Shown one piece after another: positions 34,309 through 43,069 of a stretch of 64,000 nucleotides of DNA (its first letter is position 1; the number at the start of each line of letters is the position of its first letter). Below the pieces are notes generated by a model. It made no database searches. It was not told the origin of the DNA and saw nothing but the letters and a program-made list of their open reading frames with translations. Both the position numbers and the translations under genes were made by a program. Source of the DNA: Salinirubrum litoreum (GTDB taxonomy: Archaea; Halobacteriota; Halobacteria; Halobacteriales; Haloferacaceae); contig NZ_JAJCVJ010000002.1 in the NCBI RefSeq assembly GCF_020567425.1, positions 471,068 to 535,067 on the forward strand, written 5' to 3'.

Positions 34309-34935
34309 ATGAACGCGATGGACGGACTCTGTGTCACGGACTGTGAGCGCTGTCCGGCGCTGGTCGAGTCGCGCAGTCGGATCGTCAACGGCGTCGGTCC
34401 CGACGACGCCTCGCTCCTCTTCGTCGGCGAGGCTCCCGGCGCACAGGAGGACGAACGGGGCGAACCGTTCGTCGGGCGGTCGGGGGACGTGCTGGACGAC
34501 GCGCTTGCCGAGGCGGGCGTCCTCCGCGAGGAGGTCCGGATCACGAACTGTGTGCGCTGTCGACCGCCGGAGAACCGCGACCCACACACCGAGGAACTCG
34601 ACAACTGCCGGGGCTACCTCGAGACCGAGATCGATCGCGTCGACCCCGCGATCCTCGTCACGCTCGGCAAGGTCCCGGCCGAACACCTGCTGGATCGGTC
34701 GGTAGCGATCACGAAGGAGGCGGGATCGGTGGCCGACGCCCGACTCGGTGGGCAGTCCCGGCGGGTGCTCCTCTCGGTGCATCCGGCCGCGACGCTGTAC
34801 GACCGCAGTCAGCAGGAGACGTTCGAGAACGCGATCCGCGAGGCGGTCGAACTGGCGGGACTCGGCGACGGCGGCGATGGTGGCGGCGCAGGCGGTGGCG
34901 GATCGAGTGGACAGTCGCGGCTCGGCGATTACTGA
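34309..34935 (+). CDS. Family-4 type uracil-DNA glycosylase with Fe-S cluster
   Basis: The protein has 208 residues. It removes uracil from deaminated DNA. Motifs: FVGEAPGAQEDERGEPFVGRSG (motif 1), NCVRCRPPENRDP and LLSVHPAATL (motif 3). Cluster cysteines are C12, C15, C84 and C100 by comparison with family-4 enzymes; C8 and C81 are extra. A Gly-rich tail (DGGDGGGAGGGGSSG) of about 20 residues follows the core. The length fits the family. Confidence 0.92.
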   Translation: MNAMDGLCVTDCERCPALVESRSRIVNGVGPDDASLLFVGEAPGAQEDERGEPFVGRSGDVLDDALAEAGVLREEVRITNCVRCRPPENRDPHTEELDNCRGYLETEIDRVDPAILVTLGKVPAEHLLDRSVAITKEAGSVADARLGGQSRRVLLSVHPAATLYDRSQQETFENAIREAVELAGLGDGGDGGGAGGGGSSGQSRLGDY

Positions 34936-34991
34936 GTCGGTAGTCCAGACTCGGCGACTACCGAGTTCGGTCGACGGTCCCGACTCGACTG

Positions 34992-35750
34992 CTACTGTCC
35001 GACCTCGATCACCAGTCCCTCGTCGGCGTCGGTCCGGCCACTCGCCCGGCGGTGTTCTCGGAGGTGTGCCCCGAGGTCGATGCCGGTCTTCAGCACGACC
35101 AGCAGGACGAGCGCCGGCAGTGGACCGCCGAGCGACCCGACCAAGAACGCGCCGACGATGATCGTCACGTGGAGGACGACGACCCGCCCGTAGGGTGCCG
35201 ACATGCGCTCGCCGGCCGAGGTGTGGCGGTACTCCTCTCTGCCGACGTAGTTCGTCACGAACGAGACGCCGTGGCTGACGACGAGGCCGACGATCGCCAG
35301 TCCGATCGTCCCGAAGGTGCCGATCAGTGTGCCGAGACCGCCCCCGCCGACTGCACCGACGCTGGCACCACCACCCCCGAGAAACAGCGGAAAGGAGAGC
35401 ACGAAGACGCCGTGCACGACCCAGAAGATACCGTAGTGCATACAGAAGAAGCCCGCAATCGGGACGTTCTCGGGGTAGACGTGGAGCCCGTCGACCGGGG
35501 TCTCGGGCCCGGAGACGTCGACCGGGCGACCGTTGATCGTCACGGAGAACGTCGAGTCGTCGCTGGAGCCGGCCGCGAGCAGGATACGCGGAATCGAGAA
35601 CAGCCCGACGATGCCGCTCTCGATCCAGTAGACGATCAGCACCTCCCAGACGGTCCACCCGCCGAACAGGACGCCGGCGAGTGGGAGCAGGTTCGCACCG
35701 ACCAGCGCGAGCAGTGCGGGGAGTGCCGAGTCGCGCGGTCGGAGTGACAT
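34992..35750 (-). CDS. DUF6498-like membrane protein
   Basis: The protein has 252 residues. The N-terminal LLALVGANLLPLAGVLFGGWTVWEVLIVYWIESGIVGLFSIPRILL, with the conserved YWxExGxxG, is the DUF6498 signature. Helices continue at FFCMHYGIFWVVHGVFVLSFPLFL and IGTFGTIGLAIVGLVVSHGVSFVTNYVGREEY, then VLHVTIIVGAFLVGSLGGPLPALVLLVVLKTGIDL. The tail is acidic. Function unknown across the family. It lies downstream of the phosphonate-type ABC operon, separated by a polypyrimidine stretch. Confidence 0.78.
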   Translation of the reverse strand: MSLRPRDSALPALLALVGANLLPLAGVLFGGWTVWEVLIVYWIESGIVGLFSIPRILLAAGSSDDSTFSVTINGRPVDVSGPETPVDGLHVYPENVPIAGFFCMHYGIFWVVHGVFVLSFPLFLGGGGASVGAVGGGGLGTLIGTFGTIGLAIVGLVVSHGVSFVTNYVGREEYRHTSAGERMSAPYGRVVVLHVTIIVGAFLVGSLGGPLPALVLLVVLKTGIDLGAHLREHRRASGRTDADEGLVIEVGQ

Positions 35751-35804
35751 ATCGGTCGGGACGGGAGACGGGGAGTTAGCTGTTTGTGCGGTCGGCGTGT
35801 GAGT

Positions 35805-35940
35805 CGGCAGGGCGAGGGAGAGAACGGCCGTCGAAACGAGAGCCGCGAGAACGAACGTCGGAAAACGAGAGTCGAGAAGACGAGAAAGCGGAGAACGACC
35901 GCGAGACGAGAACCGGAGTCGAGAGAAGGAGGGAGTCGGG
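35805..35940 (-). other. Polypyrimidine 3' flank of the phnDCE operon
   Basis: Directly after the phnE stop the minus strand is strongly C/T-rich for about 135 bp, built from repeated CTCGT/TCTCG words with several TTCTC and TTTT runs. A pyrimidine-rich 3' flank with T clusters is what archaeal transcription termination prefers, so this is a likely termination zone. No ORF is supported in it. Confidence 0.45.
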
Positions 35941-36939
35941 TTACTTCTTGCCGGCGTTCGTCCCGAGCCACTTGTTCATGTCGCCGAGACTCTTGATCGC
36001 GTCCACGAGACTCGTGTCGGAGTCCTCCTCGGGGCGCAGGCGCGCCCGGAGCCGCGAGGACGTGAGTTCGACCGTCAGGACGATGAACACGACCATCAGC
36101 AGGCCGGCGGCGGCCCGCGAGTAGGCGAACAGGTCGATCCGGAGGTTGATGTACTGGCCGATCCCCCCGGCACCGACGACGCCCAGCGAGATGGCGATCC
36201 GGGTGTTGATCTCCAGGATGTACAGCGTCCACGCGATGAACGAGGAGGACACCTGCGAGAGCATCCCGAAGGAGACGATCTGTGAGGAACTCGCTCCGGT
36301 CGAGCGGATCGCCTCGATCGGGCCCTCGTCGATCTCCTCCAACTCGTCGGTGAACAGCCGACCCAGGTTCCCGATCGTGTCGGTCGCCACCGCAAGCATC
36401 GCGGAGACGGGCGAGATCCCGGACAGCGGGATGAAGATCAGGATCCACACCAGCGCTGGCACGGCGCGGATGGTGGACATCGTCCCACGGAAGATGAAGT
36501 TGAACGGGAACGGCGTCACGCGCTCGGAGCCGAGGACGCCGAAGAGCAGGGCGAGCGGGAAGCCCAGCACCGTTCCGGTGAAGCCGATGACGATCGTGAC
36601 GACGCTGACGCCGACGATCCCCTCCTGTGCCACGAGACTCGACAGGAGCTCGCCGGGTCGGAGCAGGCTCTCGTAGAGGCCCGCCCAGCCGGTGATCTCG
36701 TTTTCACGCGAGTAGCCGGTGAAGTCCACGAAGTCCGGACTGAGGAACTCGGTCAGCGACTGGATGAACGTCGGCAGTTGGCGGGCGAGGTCGTCGTACT
36801 GGAAGCCGAGAAAGCCCATCCCGATCCACGTCACGGCGATCACCGCGACGATGCCGACGACCGTCAGGATGCGGCGGATACGTTGGCGGTTGTTCAGCCG
36901 AGTCAGTACCTCGTCGATACTGCGGGTGTCGGTGCTCAC
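35941..36939 (-). CDS. phnE: Phosphonate-type ABC transporter permease
   Basis: The protein has 332 residues. Six membrane segments are visible. The permease EAA-type loop reads EAIRSTGASSSQIVSFGMLSQ, followed by GVVGAGGIGQYINLRIDLF, a PhnE hallmark. An unusually long periplasmic loop after the first helix carries YSRENEITGWAGLYESLLRP. It pairs with PhnC (four-base overlap) and PhnD. The substrate could be phosphonate, phosphite or phosphate ester. The sequence does not decide, as no phosphonate-degradation genes are near. Confidence 0.9.
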   Translation of the reverse strand: MSTDTRSIDEVLTRLNNRQRIRRILTVVGIVAVIAVTWIGMGFLGFQYDDLARQLPTFIQSLTEFLSPDFVDFTGYSRENEITGWAGLYESLLRPGELLSSLVAQEGIVGVSVVTIVIGFTGTVLGFPLALLFGVLGSERVTPFPFNFIFRGTMSTIRAVPALVWILIFIPLSGISPVSAMLAVATDTIGNLGRLFTDELEEIDEGPIEAIRSTGASSSQIVSFGMLSQVSSSFIAWTLYILEINTRIAISLGVVGAGGIGQYINLRIDLFAYSRAAAGLLMVVFIVLTVELTSSRLRARLRPEEDSDTSLVDAIKSLGDMNKWLGTNAGKK

Positions 36940-37706
36940 GCGTCGACGACCTCCCCGAGGCGGGCCTCGCCGTCGTCCGCGTCGTCCATCGACTCACCGT
37001 AGTAGATCTCGTCGACGACCTCCATCGTCAGGTCCTCGCGACTGCCGTCGAAGACGACCTCGCCGTCGCGGACCCCGATGAACCGCTCGCCGAACTCGCG
37101 TGCGATGTTCACCTGGTGGAGGCTAGCGAGCGTTGTCAGGCCGCGCTCGTCGGCCGCCTCCTTCATGTACGACATCACGTCGCGGGCGGCCTTCGGGTCC
37201 AGACTCGACACCGGTTCGTCCGCGAGCAGGAGGTCCGGATTCTGGACCAGTGCGCGGGCGATGCCGACGCGCTGTTTCTGGCCGCCGGACATGGAGCCGG
37301 CGCGCTGTTCTGCGAAGTCGAGCAGGCCGACCGTGTCGAGCGCTTCGAGCGCGTTGCGCTTGTCCTGGCCGTCGTACCAGGTCAGGAGACTCCGGACCAG
37401 CCCGGCGCGGGACAGCGCCCCGGTCAGGGCGTTCCGGTAGGCGCTCATGTTCTCGATCAGGTAGTGCATCTGAAACACCATCCCGACCTCGCTCCGGGCG
37501 GACCCGATGGGCTCGTCGCCGATGTAGACGTTGCCGTCTGTGGGGGGCGTGAGTCCGTTGAGTATCCGGAGGAGTGTAGACTTCCCGGCCCCGGAGGGAC
37601 CGAGGATGACGACGAACTCGCCCTCGGGGATGTCGAACGAGACATCGTCGAGGGCCACCACGTCGTCGTATCGCTTGGTGACGTTGTTCACTGAAATAGC
37701 TGGCAT
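36936..37706 (-). CDS. phnC: Phosphonate-type ABC transporter ATPase
   Basis: The protein has 256 residues. Walker A GPSGAGKSTLLRILNGL, Q-loop VFQMHYLIENMSAYRNALTGALSRAG, signature MSGGQKQRVGIARAL, Walker B DLLLADEPVSSLDP and an H-loop (ASLHQVNIAREFGERFIGVRDGEVVFDG) are all intact. The LTGALSR text after the Q-loop is characteristic of PhnC. It lies between phnD (45 bp upstream) and phnE (four-base overlap). Confidence 0.93.
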   Translation of the reverse strand: MPAISVNNVTKRYDDVVALDDVSFDIPEGEFVVILGPSGAGKSTLLRILNGLTPPTDGNVYIGDEPIGSARSEVGMVFQMHYLIENMSAYRNALTGALSRAGLVRSLLTWYDGQDKRNALEALDTVGLLDFAEQRAGSMSGGQKQRVGIARALVQNPDLLLADEPVSSLDPKAARDVMSYMKEAADERGLTTLASLHQVNIAREFGERFIGVRDGEVVFDGSREDLTMEVVDEIYYGESMDDADDGEARLGEVVDA

Positions 37707-37751
37707 TGGTGTCCGTTACAGGAGGGTGGTTGAAAGGCGCGGCGCTCCGCG

Positions 37752-38762
37752 TCAGCCGTCGAGGAACTCGGTCTCGACGCCGAGGTCGTTCGCCACGTCG
37801 ATGACCGGCTGGTAAGTGTCCTTGCTCGCCGGGCGAACGTCGGAGAACCAGAGGTCGTCGTCGGTCCCCTCCTCGCCGTCCGCGCCGAGGTACATGCTCT
37901 CGGGCGCGTTGTTCATCGCCTCGGTGACCTCTGTCTTCTCCTCGTCGGAGAGCTGCGGGCTGATGACCATCGGGGCACGCGGGATGCCCTCGTACTGCTC
38001 CACGTAGCGGACGCCGTCCTTCAGTTCGCGGTTGTCGTCCAGCGTGATGAACTGGCCGACGCCGGCCGCGTCGACCTGTCCGGCGTCGAGCGCCTCGAAG
38101 GCCGCGGCGTGCCCGCCGGCGAAGTTCGCGGTGAAGTCGGCCTGGTCGTCACTCCCCGTCGGCAGGCCGCCGATGTCGAGACCCGCTCCCTTCAGCATCG
38201 ACAGCGGGAACAGCGCGCCGGAGGCGCTCAGTCGGTCCGCGAAGGCGACGGTGCCGCCGTCGAGGTCCGAGAGGCTCTCGATGTCCGAGCCCTCCTGCGT
38301 GACGATCGAACTCACGTAGGTCCACGAGCCGTACCCCTTCCGCTGGAGGGCGATCTCACACTTCTCGGCGTTGACGCCGAGTGCGGCCGCGAAGGGGCCG
38401 GTCTCGGCGACGTCGCCCGTCCCACTGCCGAGCGCCTGCAGGACCGCGCTGTAGTTGCGCGCGTACTTCAGCGTCGTCGGGTCCTGCACGTTGCTGGACA
38501 GGTACTCTCGAATCGGTGCGTACTGCTGCTCCATCAGATCCTGCGGTTCGGAGGGCGACATCAGGAAGTTGAGTTCGCCGTTGCCGTAGGCTGGCTCACT
38601 CTCCGTCGCCGTCTCCGTGTCGGAGTCGGTCTCCGTCATCCCGGAGTCCGAGTCGTCGTCCGACGCTGGCGTCTCCGTCCCGTCGCCGCCTCCGAGACAC
38701 CCTGCGAGGCCAATTGTACCGGCTACACCCGCCGTTTTGAGGAAATCACGTCGATTTGCCAT
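37752..38762 (-). CDS. phnD: Phosphonate-type ABC transporter substrate-binding lipoprotein
   Basis: The protein has 336 residues starting MANRRDFLKTAGVAGTIGLAG, a twin-arginine signal, then CLGG as lipobox. Residues 25-60 are an acidic Ser/Thr/Asp linker typical of haloarchaeal lipoproteins. The mature domain has the PhnD texture: LMSPSEPQDLMEQQYAPIREYLSSN, VTQEGSDIESLSDLDGGTVAFAD, GGHAAAFEALDAGQVDAAGVG and VISPQLSDEEKTEVTEAM. It captures the ligand outside the cell for PhnE/PhnC. ATG 38762 is fixed by the Tat motif. Confidence 0.92.
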   Translation of the reverse strand: MANRRDFLKTAGVAGTIGLAGCLGGGDGTETPASDDDSDSGMTETDSDTETATESEPAYGNGELNFLMSPSEPQDLMEQQYAPIREYLSSNVQDPTTLKYARNYSAVLQALGSGTGDVAETGPFAAALGVNAEKCEIALQRKGYGSWTYVSSIVTQEGSDIESLSDLDGGTVAFADRLSASGALFPLSMLKGAGLDIGGLPTGSDDQADFTANFAGGHAAAFEALDAGQVDAAGVGQFITLDDNRELKDGVRYVEQYEGIPRAPMVISPQLSDEEKTEVTEAMNNAPESMYLGADGEEGTDDDLWFSDVRPASKDTYQPVIDVANDLGVETEFLDG

Positions 38763-38793
38763 GCCGTCGTATTTCCCGTATGACACGCCCCGG

Positions 38794-38818
38794 TTAAAGT
38801 TTCCTATTTTTTCTATAG
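38794..38818 (-). promoter_or_regulatory. Promoter region of phnDCE with A/T-rich dyad
   Basis: On the minus strand CTTTAA (38799-38794) lies 31 bp before ATG 38762, giving a nearly leaderless transcript. Just upstream, CTATAGAAAAAATAGG (38818-38803) is a partial dyad of CTAT/ATAG that could be a regulator site overlapping the TFB region. Confidence 0.4.
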
Positions 38819-39000
38819 AGTGTTTCTGAGGTACGTACGCGGGAAGTTAGAGTGTCGCACGGACGCCGGTGGACGGCCGCCCGCGACCGGGATTCGTCGA
38901 CTACGGAGAGTCGCCGTCGACTACTGAGCGTCGGTGCCGCGCGTCGGTGCCGACTGCGCCAACGGAAACGCACTTCAACGGCGTCGGCGTAGCCGCTCCC

Positions 39001-39660
39001 ATGAGTCTGATGGAGCCACCCGAGGAGACGCTCGCCTCGGTGGCGATGGTGGACTACGGCCTGGGGAACCTCCGGAGCGCGACCCGTGGTCTCGAACGCG
39101 CGGGCGCGGACGTGACGATCACCGACGACCCCGCCGACTTCCACGACGCCGACGGCATCGTCCTGCCGGGTGTCGGCGCGTTCAGCGAGGGGATGGACAA
39201 CGCCGGCCCGTTCCGCGAACCGCTCCGCGAGGCGGTCGACCGCGGCCAGCCAGTGTTCGGCATCTGTCTCGGGATGCAGATGCTGTTGACCTCCAGCGAG
39301 GAGGCGGACCACGCCGGCGAGGGTGAAGTGGAGGGACTCGACTTCATCCCCGGTCGAAACGTCAGGTTCGCCGAGGGCCAGAAGGTGCCCCACATGGGCT
39401 GGAACGAACTGCACGTCGAACGTGACCACCCGCTCGTCGCGGGCGTCGACGGCGAGTACGCCTACTTCGTCCACTCGTACTACGCGCGACCGGACGACGA
39501 GGACGCGGTCGTCGCCACGACCGACTACGGCGTCTCCTTCCCCTCGATCGTCGCCGACGAGTCGGGACTCGTCTTCGGGACGCAGTTCCACCCCGAGAAG
39601 AGCGGCGAGACCGGCCTGCGCATCCTCAAGAACTTCGTCGAACTCTGCGCGGACCGGTAG
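39001..39660 (+). CDS. hisH: Imidazole glycerol phosphate synthase glutaminase subunit
   Basis: The protein has 219 residues. It releases ammonia from glutamine for HisF in histidine synthesis. The class-I amidotransferase nucleophile motif is FGICLGMQMLL; other blocks are VDYGLGNLRSATRGLERAG, GIVLPGVGAFSEGM, PHMGWNEL and the catalytic HPEKSGETGLRILKNF. The gene stands alone; hisF is not in the window, as is usual for scattered haloarchaeal his genes. Confidence 0.95.
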   Translation: MSLMEPPEETLASVAMVDYGLGNLRSATRGLERAGADVTITDDPADFHDADGIVLPGVGAFSEGMDNAGPFREPLREAVDRGQPVFGICLGMQMLLTSSEEADHAGEGEVEGLDFIPGRNVRFAEGQKVPHMGWNELHVERDHPLVAGVDGEYAYFVHSYYARPDDEDAVVATTDYGVSFPSIVADESGLVFGTQFHPEKSGETGLRILKNFVELCADR

Positions 39661-39723
39661 GCTGTCGGTGTGATCGCCGGACGGTCGGCGGCCGACGCGA
39701 GCGACTGAGTCCGACCGCGCGCG

Positions 39724-40560
39724 TCACAGATCGGCGTTCTCGAACCGCCAGAGACCGAGCAGCGGCGGTGCCAGCAGCCAGGCCAGCAGCATCGACAGCG
39801 CCGCGATCTGCATCCGGGGACTCGGCACGCCCTGTGCGCTGGCGAACAGCGACCCGGCCATGAACGAGTTGATGACGATCTTGAACGAGCCGACCGGGTT
39901 GAGCAGGCGGAGGAACTCCAGCAGGTCCGCCCCGGAGACCGGGAGCCAACTCGGACCGCCACCGAACTGGAGGTACAGTTGGAGCGGGAACCGGACGACG
40001 CCCCACAGCGGGACGAACAGGAAGTAGATCCCGATCGCGCCGCCGATGGCGAACCGCTGGGAGGAGACCGCCGCCGAGAAGCCGACCGCGATGGCGACGA
40101 AGACGGTCGCCAGGAACGCGGTCAGGAAGGTGTAGCCGAGGTAGTAGCCCGGCTGGAAGGTCACACCGGGGATCAGGAGGAGGATGAACCCCGGCAGGAG
40201 GAAGCCGACGAAGACGGGCGCGGCGATGGCCGCCGCGCGCCCCAGCACCTTCCCGAGGACCACGTCCGACCGCGAGTGGGGCAGCGAGAGCAGGAGTTTC
40301 AGCGACCCCGACTCGCGTTCGCCGACCACGGCGGCGTACGCCATCACCAGCGCGATCAGCGGGATCAGCGTCGTGACCAAGCCGTCCTTGACGATGATGA
40401 AGTTGACCACCGCGTTCGAGGAGACGGTCTGGCCCGACGCGGGGCGGACGACGTAGACCGCCGCCGAGACGAGGAGGACGAACAGCGTCGTCAGCGCGAG
40501 GAGCCACCGGGACCGGAGGGCGTCCTGGAAGTCCTTCCGGGCGATCGCCTGCCAACTCAT
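39724..40560 (-). CDS. ABC-2 type transporter permease
   Basis: The protein has 278 residues with six hydrophobic helices. The first helix follows MSWQAIARKDFQDALRSRWLLALTTLFVLLVSAAVYVV; the central YAAVVGERESGSLKLLLSLPHSRSDVVLGKVLGRAAAI is the conserved ABC-2/NosY-like cytoplasmic block (GERExGTLK...R). It is encoded four bases overlapping the ATPase gene. Such pairs export lipids, drugs or proteins; substrate unknown. Confidence 0.88.
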   Translation of the reverse strand: MSWQAIARKDFQDALRSRWLLALTTLFVLLVSAAVYVVRPASGQTVSSNAVVNFIIVKDGLVTTLIPLIALVMAYAAVVGERESGSLKLLLSLPHSRSDVVLGKVLGRAAAIAAPVFVGFLLPGFILLLIPGVTFQPGYYLGYTFLTAFLATVFVAIAVGFSAAVSSQRFAIGGAIGIYFLFVPLWGVVRFPLQLYLQFGGGPSWLPVSGADLLEFLRLLNPVGSFKIVINSFMAGSLFASAQGVPSPRMQIAALSMLLAWLLAPPLLGLWRFENADL

Positions 40561-41477
40561 GCCGTCACCTCCCGGTCCTCTTCGGTGTACGCCAAGAAGA
40601 GGTCCTCCAGTGACGCGCTCTCCGTCTCGAAGTTCTCGACCGTGACGCCCGAGGATTCGAGCGCCGTGAGGACCGCAGTCTTGGCGTCGCTGTCACACGA
40701 GACCGACAGGCTGTCGCCCTCGACCGTGACGCCGGTGACGCCCTCGACCGACTCGACTGCCTCGGCTGCCCCGTCTTCGATCCCGGCGGTGTCGATGCGG
40801 AGGGTCGCGTCCGCGCCGGCGGCCTCGCGCAGGCCCTCGACGCTGTCCTCGGCGACGAGTGTCCCCTGCCGCATGATGCCGACGCGGTCACAGACCGCCT
40901 CGACCTGCCCGAGCACGTGCGACGAGAAGAAGACCGTCGTCCCGCGTTCGGCCTCCTCGCGGACGATCTCGCGCATCTCCTTCGCGCCCGCCGGGTCCAG
41001 TCCCGAGGAGGGTTCGTCGAGGATCAACAGGTCGGGATCGCCGACGAGCGCCATCCCGAGCGCGAGTCGCTGGCGCATCCCCTTCGAGTAGCCGCCGGCC
41101 TTCCGATCGACGGCGTCCGAGAGGCCGACCCGGTCGAGGATCGCGTCGGGGTCGGCGTCGGCCTCCTTCGACTCGATGGCGAACTCGACGTGTTTCCGGC
41201 CCGTGAGGCGGTCGTACACGTCGAACCCCTCGGGCAGGACGCCGAGTCGTTCCCGGATCGTCACGCTGTCGGACTGAGCGTCTCTGCCCAGCACCCGGAC
41301 CTCCCCGCTCGTCGGGCGCACGAAGTCTAACAGCATGTTGATCGTCGTGGACTTGCCCGCGCCGTTCGGCCCGAGGAAGCCGTAGATCGATCCTTCGGGG
41401 ACCGTGAGGTCGACGCCGTCCACGGCTGTCACGTCGCCGAACTCCTTTCGTACTCCGTCCAACTCGATGGCGGCCAT
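40557..41477 (-). CDS. ABC transporter ATP-binding protein (ABC-2 exporter type)
   Basis: The protein has 306 residues. Walker A GFLGPNGAGKSTTINMLLDF, signature YSKGMRQRLALGMAL, Walker B DLLILDEPSSGLDPAG and the H-loop SSHVLGQVEAVCDRVGIM are intact. The C-terminal 85 residues form the extra domain usual in drug/lipid exporter ATPases (CcmA/NatA type). It starts at ATG 41477; the ATPase-permease overlap (ATGA) indicates a single operon. Confidence 0.92.
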   Translation of the reverse strand: MAAIELDGVRKEFGDVTAVDGVDLTVPEGSIYGFLGPNGAGKSTTINMLLDFVRPTSGEVRVLGRDAQSDSVTIRERLGVLPEGFDVYDRLTGRKHVEFAIESKEADADPDAILDRVGLSDAVDRKAGGYSKGMRQRLALGMALVGDPDLLILDEPSSGLDPAGAKEMREIVREEAERGTTVFFSSHVLGQVEAVCDRVGIMRQGTLVAEDSVEGLREAAGADATLRIDTAGIEDGAAEAVESVEGVTGVTVEGDSLSVSCDSDAKTAVLTALESSGVTVENFETESASLEDLFLAYTEEDREVTA

Positions 41478-41586
41478 GGGGCGGGGTTGCCCCGGTTCGG
41501 AATAAAGGGTTTTGGCTTCTGTTTCGTAGATCGACACGTCTCGAAGGAGGCTGTAGCGACACGGTCCCGATTCGCCAACCCCGTTC

Positions 41587-41853
41587 TCACACTTCGTCGT
41601 CGGGGTCGTGTTCCTTCGCCATCCGGGTCGCTTCGGTCGCGTATCGCTCGCGGTCCTCTGGGTCGCTCTCCGCGAGGTCGTCGGGGTCGACCTCGACACC
41701 GGCGGTGACGGTCGTTCCCTGCTGGTGCATCACGGCCGCCGAGAGCTCCTTCCGGTAGACGCGTTCGCCGTCCTCGGTGGCGTACTCCAGCACGATCAGG
41801 TCTCGGCTCGTGTAGGATCGCTCGACGAGCCAACAGCGGACGGTCTCGGACAT
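41587..41853 (-). CDS. Conserved haloarchaeal small protein
   Basis: The protein has 88 residues: MSETVRCWLVERSYTSRDLIVLEYATEDGERVYRKELSAAVM, then an acidic tail (VDPDDLAESDPEDRERYATEATRMAKEHDPDDEV). The front half alternates as a small beta-sheet. The high acidity fits a halophile cytosolic protein. It is upstream of, and in the same orientation as, the ABC exporter genes, with 109 bp between. No family recognised with certainty. Confidence 0.65.
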   Translation of the reverse strand: MSETVRCWLVERSYTSRDLIVLEYATEDGERVYRKELSAAVMHQQGTTVTAGVEVDPDDLAESDPEDRERYATEATRMAKEHDPDDEV

Positions 41854-41924
41854 ACGCCGAGTGTCGAACCGAGGGGTAGAGAAACTGACTATCGAGCGAG
41901 CGACGACTCCGGCGGTCCAGACGC

Positions 41925-42084
41925 GCAGTGGCTACGACTTCCGGTAGCCGAGGAACGCACTGGCTACGACTTCCGGCGGTCGAGGAGCGCAGTGGCTACG
42001 ACTTCCGGCGGTCGAGGAGCGCAGTGGCTACGACTTCCGGCGGTCGAGGAGCGCAGTGGCTACGACTTCCGGCGGTCGAGGTGT
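41925..42084. repeat. Tandem 32-bp repeat that copies the 3' end of the adjacent gene
   Basis: The motif TGGCTACGACTTCCGG occurs at 41929, 41961, 41993, 42025 and 42057, an exact 32-bp period. Units three to five are nearly identical, unit one and two diverge, and traces of a sixth lie at about 41897. The last unit contains the final codons and the stop of the membrane-protein gene ending at 42060, so each unit is a copy of that 3' end. Confidence 0.8.
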
Positions 42085-42968
42085 GCGTCCAGCGCCGCGA
42101 CGACGTTCGAGTCGGCGATCGAGATGTCCCAGCGCGAAGACCGAACGTCGAGGTGGAGCGAGCGGCGGTGGACGACGAGTGTGTCGTCGGTCAGCGTGAA
42201 GCCCTCGAAGTCCGACCACGGCGTGAGCCGACGCGCGACGGTGAACCGCGTCTCGCGGCGCTGTTCCAACCCGGCCGGCGTCACGCGGTACGTGCGCTCG
42301 CCAGCCAGCGTCGAGGCGACGAGTATCGTGGTCACCCCGAGCGCAGGCAGCGGCATCAGCGCCTGCCAGCCGAACCGCCAGACTGCCAGTCCCACGACGG
42401 GAGTCGCGACCGCGAAGACGACGAGGAGGAGACCGAGTCGGGCGCGGCGCGGCCACCCGGCGGTCCACTCGGCGGCGACGTCGCCGGCCTCGTCGGTGTC
42501 CACCGTCGCAGCGACGAGTCGGTTGCGACCCATCGTGACGAGCAGACTGCCGAGGAGACAGGCCACCAGTCCGAAGCCGAAGCCCACCGCGCCGACGAGG
42601 GTCGCGGCGGTCTCGGCCTGGAGACCGGACACGAAGAACGCGAGCGACAGGAAGGCGTCGCCGGCGTAGCCGAGCAGCGGGAGTATCCCGACCGTTGGGA
42701 CGAGCACCCCGACCCACGTCGAGTGGAGCCACGCCACCAGTTCACCCCGGCGCGTGACCAGTCGCGTGACGACGACCGTGACGAGTATCCCGACCACGCC
42801 CAGTAGCCCGAGCGCGAGGAGTTCACTGGCGAGTCGGAGCGATTCCGCGACGGCGAGGGTGAGTGCCGGCGAGACGAGCGCCGCGACGTAGAGACCGGCG
42901 ACGACGGCGAGACGTGTCTCCAGTCGCTCCGGGGTCTGGAGGGGACCGGCAGCGGCGGGGTTCTGCAC
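42060..42968 (-). CDS. Unknown membrane protein with C-terminal PH-like domain
   Basis: The protein has 302 residues. Six hydrophobic helices occupy residues about 18-215. The C-terminal 85 residues (RTYRVTPAGLEQRRETRFTVARRLTPWSDFEGFTLTDDTLVVHRRSLHLDVRSSRWDI) have the strand pattern of bacterial PH (bPH/YdbT-like) domains. The last codons (DRRKS then TAG) sit in the first unit of a 32-bp tandem repeat that continues beyond the stop. Divergent or convergent partners give no clue. Not recognised further. Confidence 0.7.
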   Translation of the reverse strand: MQNPAAAGPLQTPERLETRLAVVAGLYVAALVSPALTLAVAESLRLASELLALGLLGVVGILVTVVVTRLVTRRGELVAWLHSTWVGVLVPTVGILPLLGYAGDAFLSLAFFVSGLQAETAATLVGAVGFGFGLVACLLGSLLVTMGRNRLVAATVDTDEAGDVAAEWTAGWPRRARLGLLLVVFAVATPVVGLAVWRFGWQALMPLPALGVTTILVASTLAGERTYRVTPAGLEQRRETRFTVARRLTPWSDFEGFTLTDDTLVVHRRSLHLDVRSSRWDISIADSNVVAALDAHLDRRKS

Positions 42969-43069
42969 GCCTCCGAGTGAGCCGGCGGCCGAGCAAGTAG
43001 ATTACGGTGGCAGAATGCGTGATCGAAGACTGTCGGAGCGGCCACCACGAGCGCCACGATCGACCGATC

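Noticed and set aside
41925..42084. CRISPR-like array with 32-bp period
   Set aside because: Units are contiguous without spacers and copy the end of the neighbouring gene, so it is a tandem duplication.
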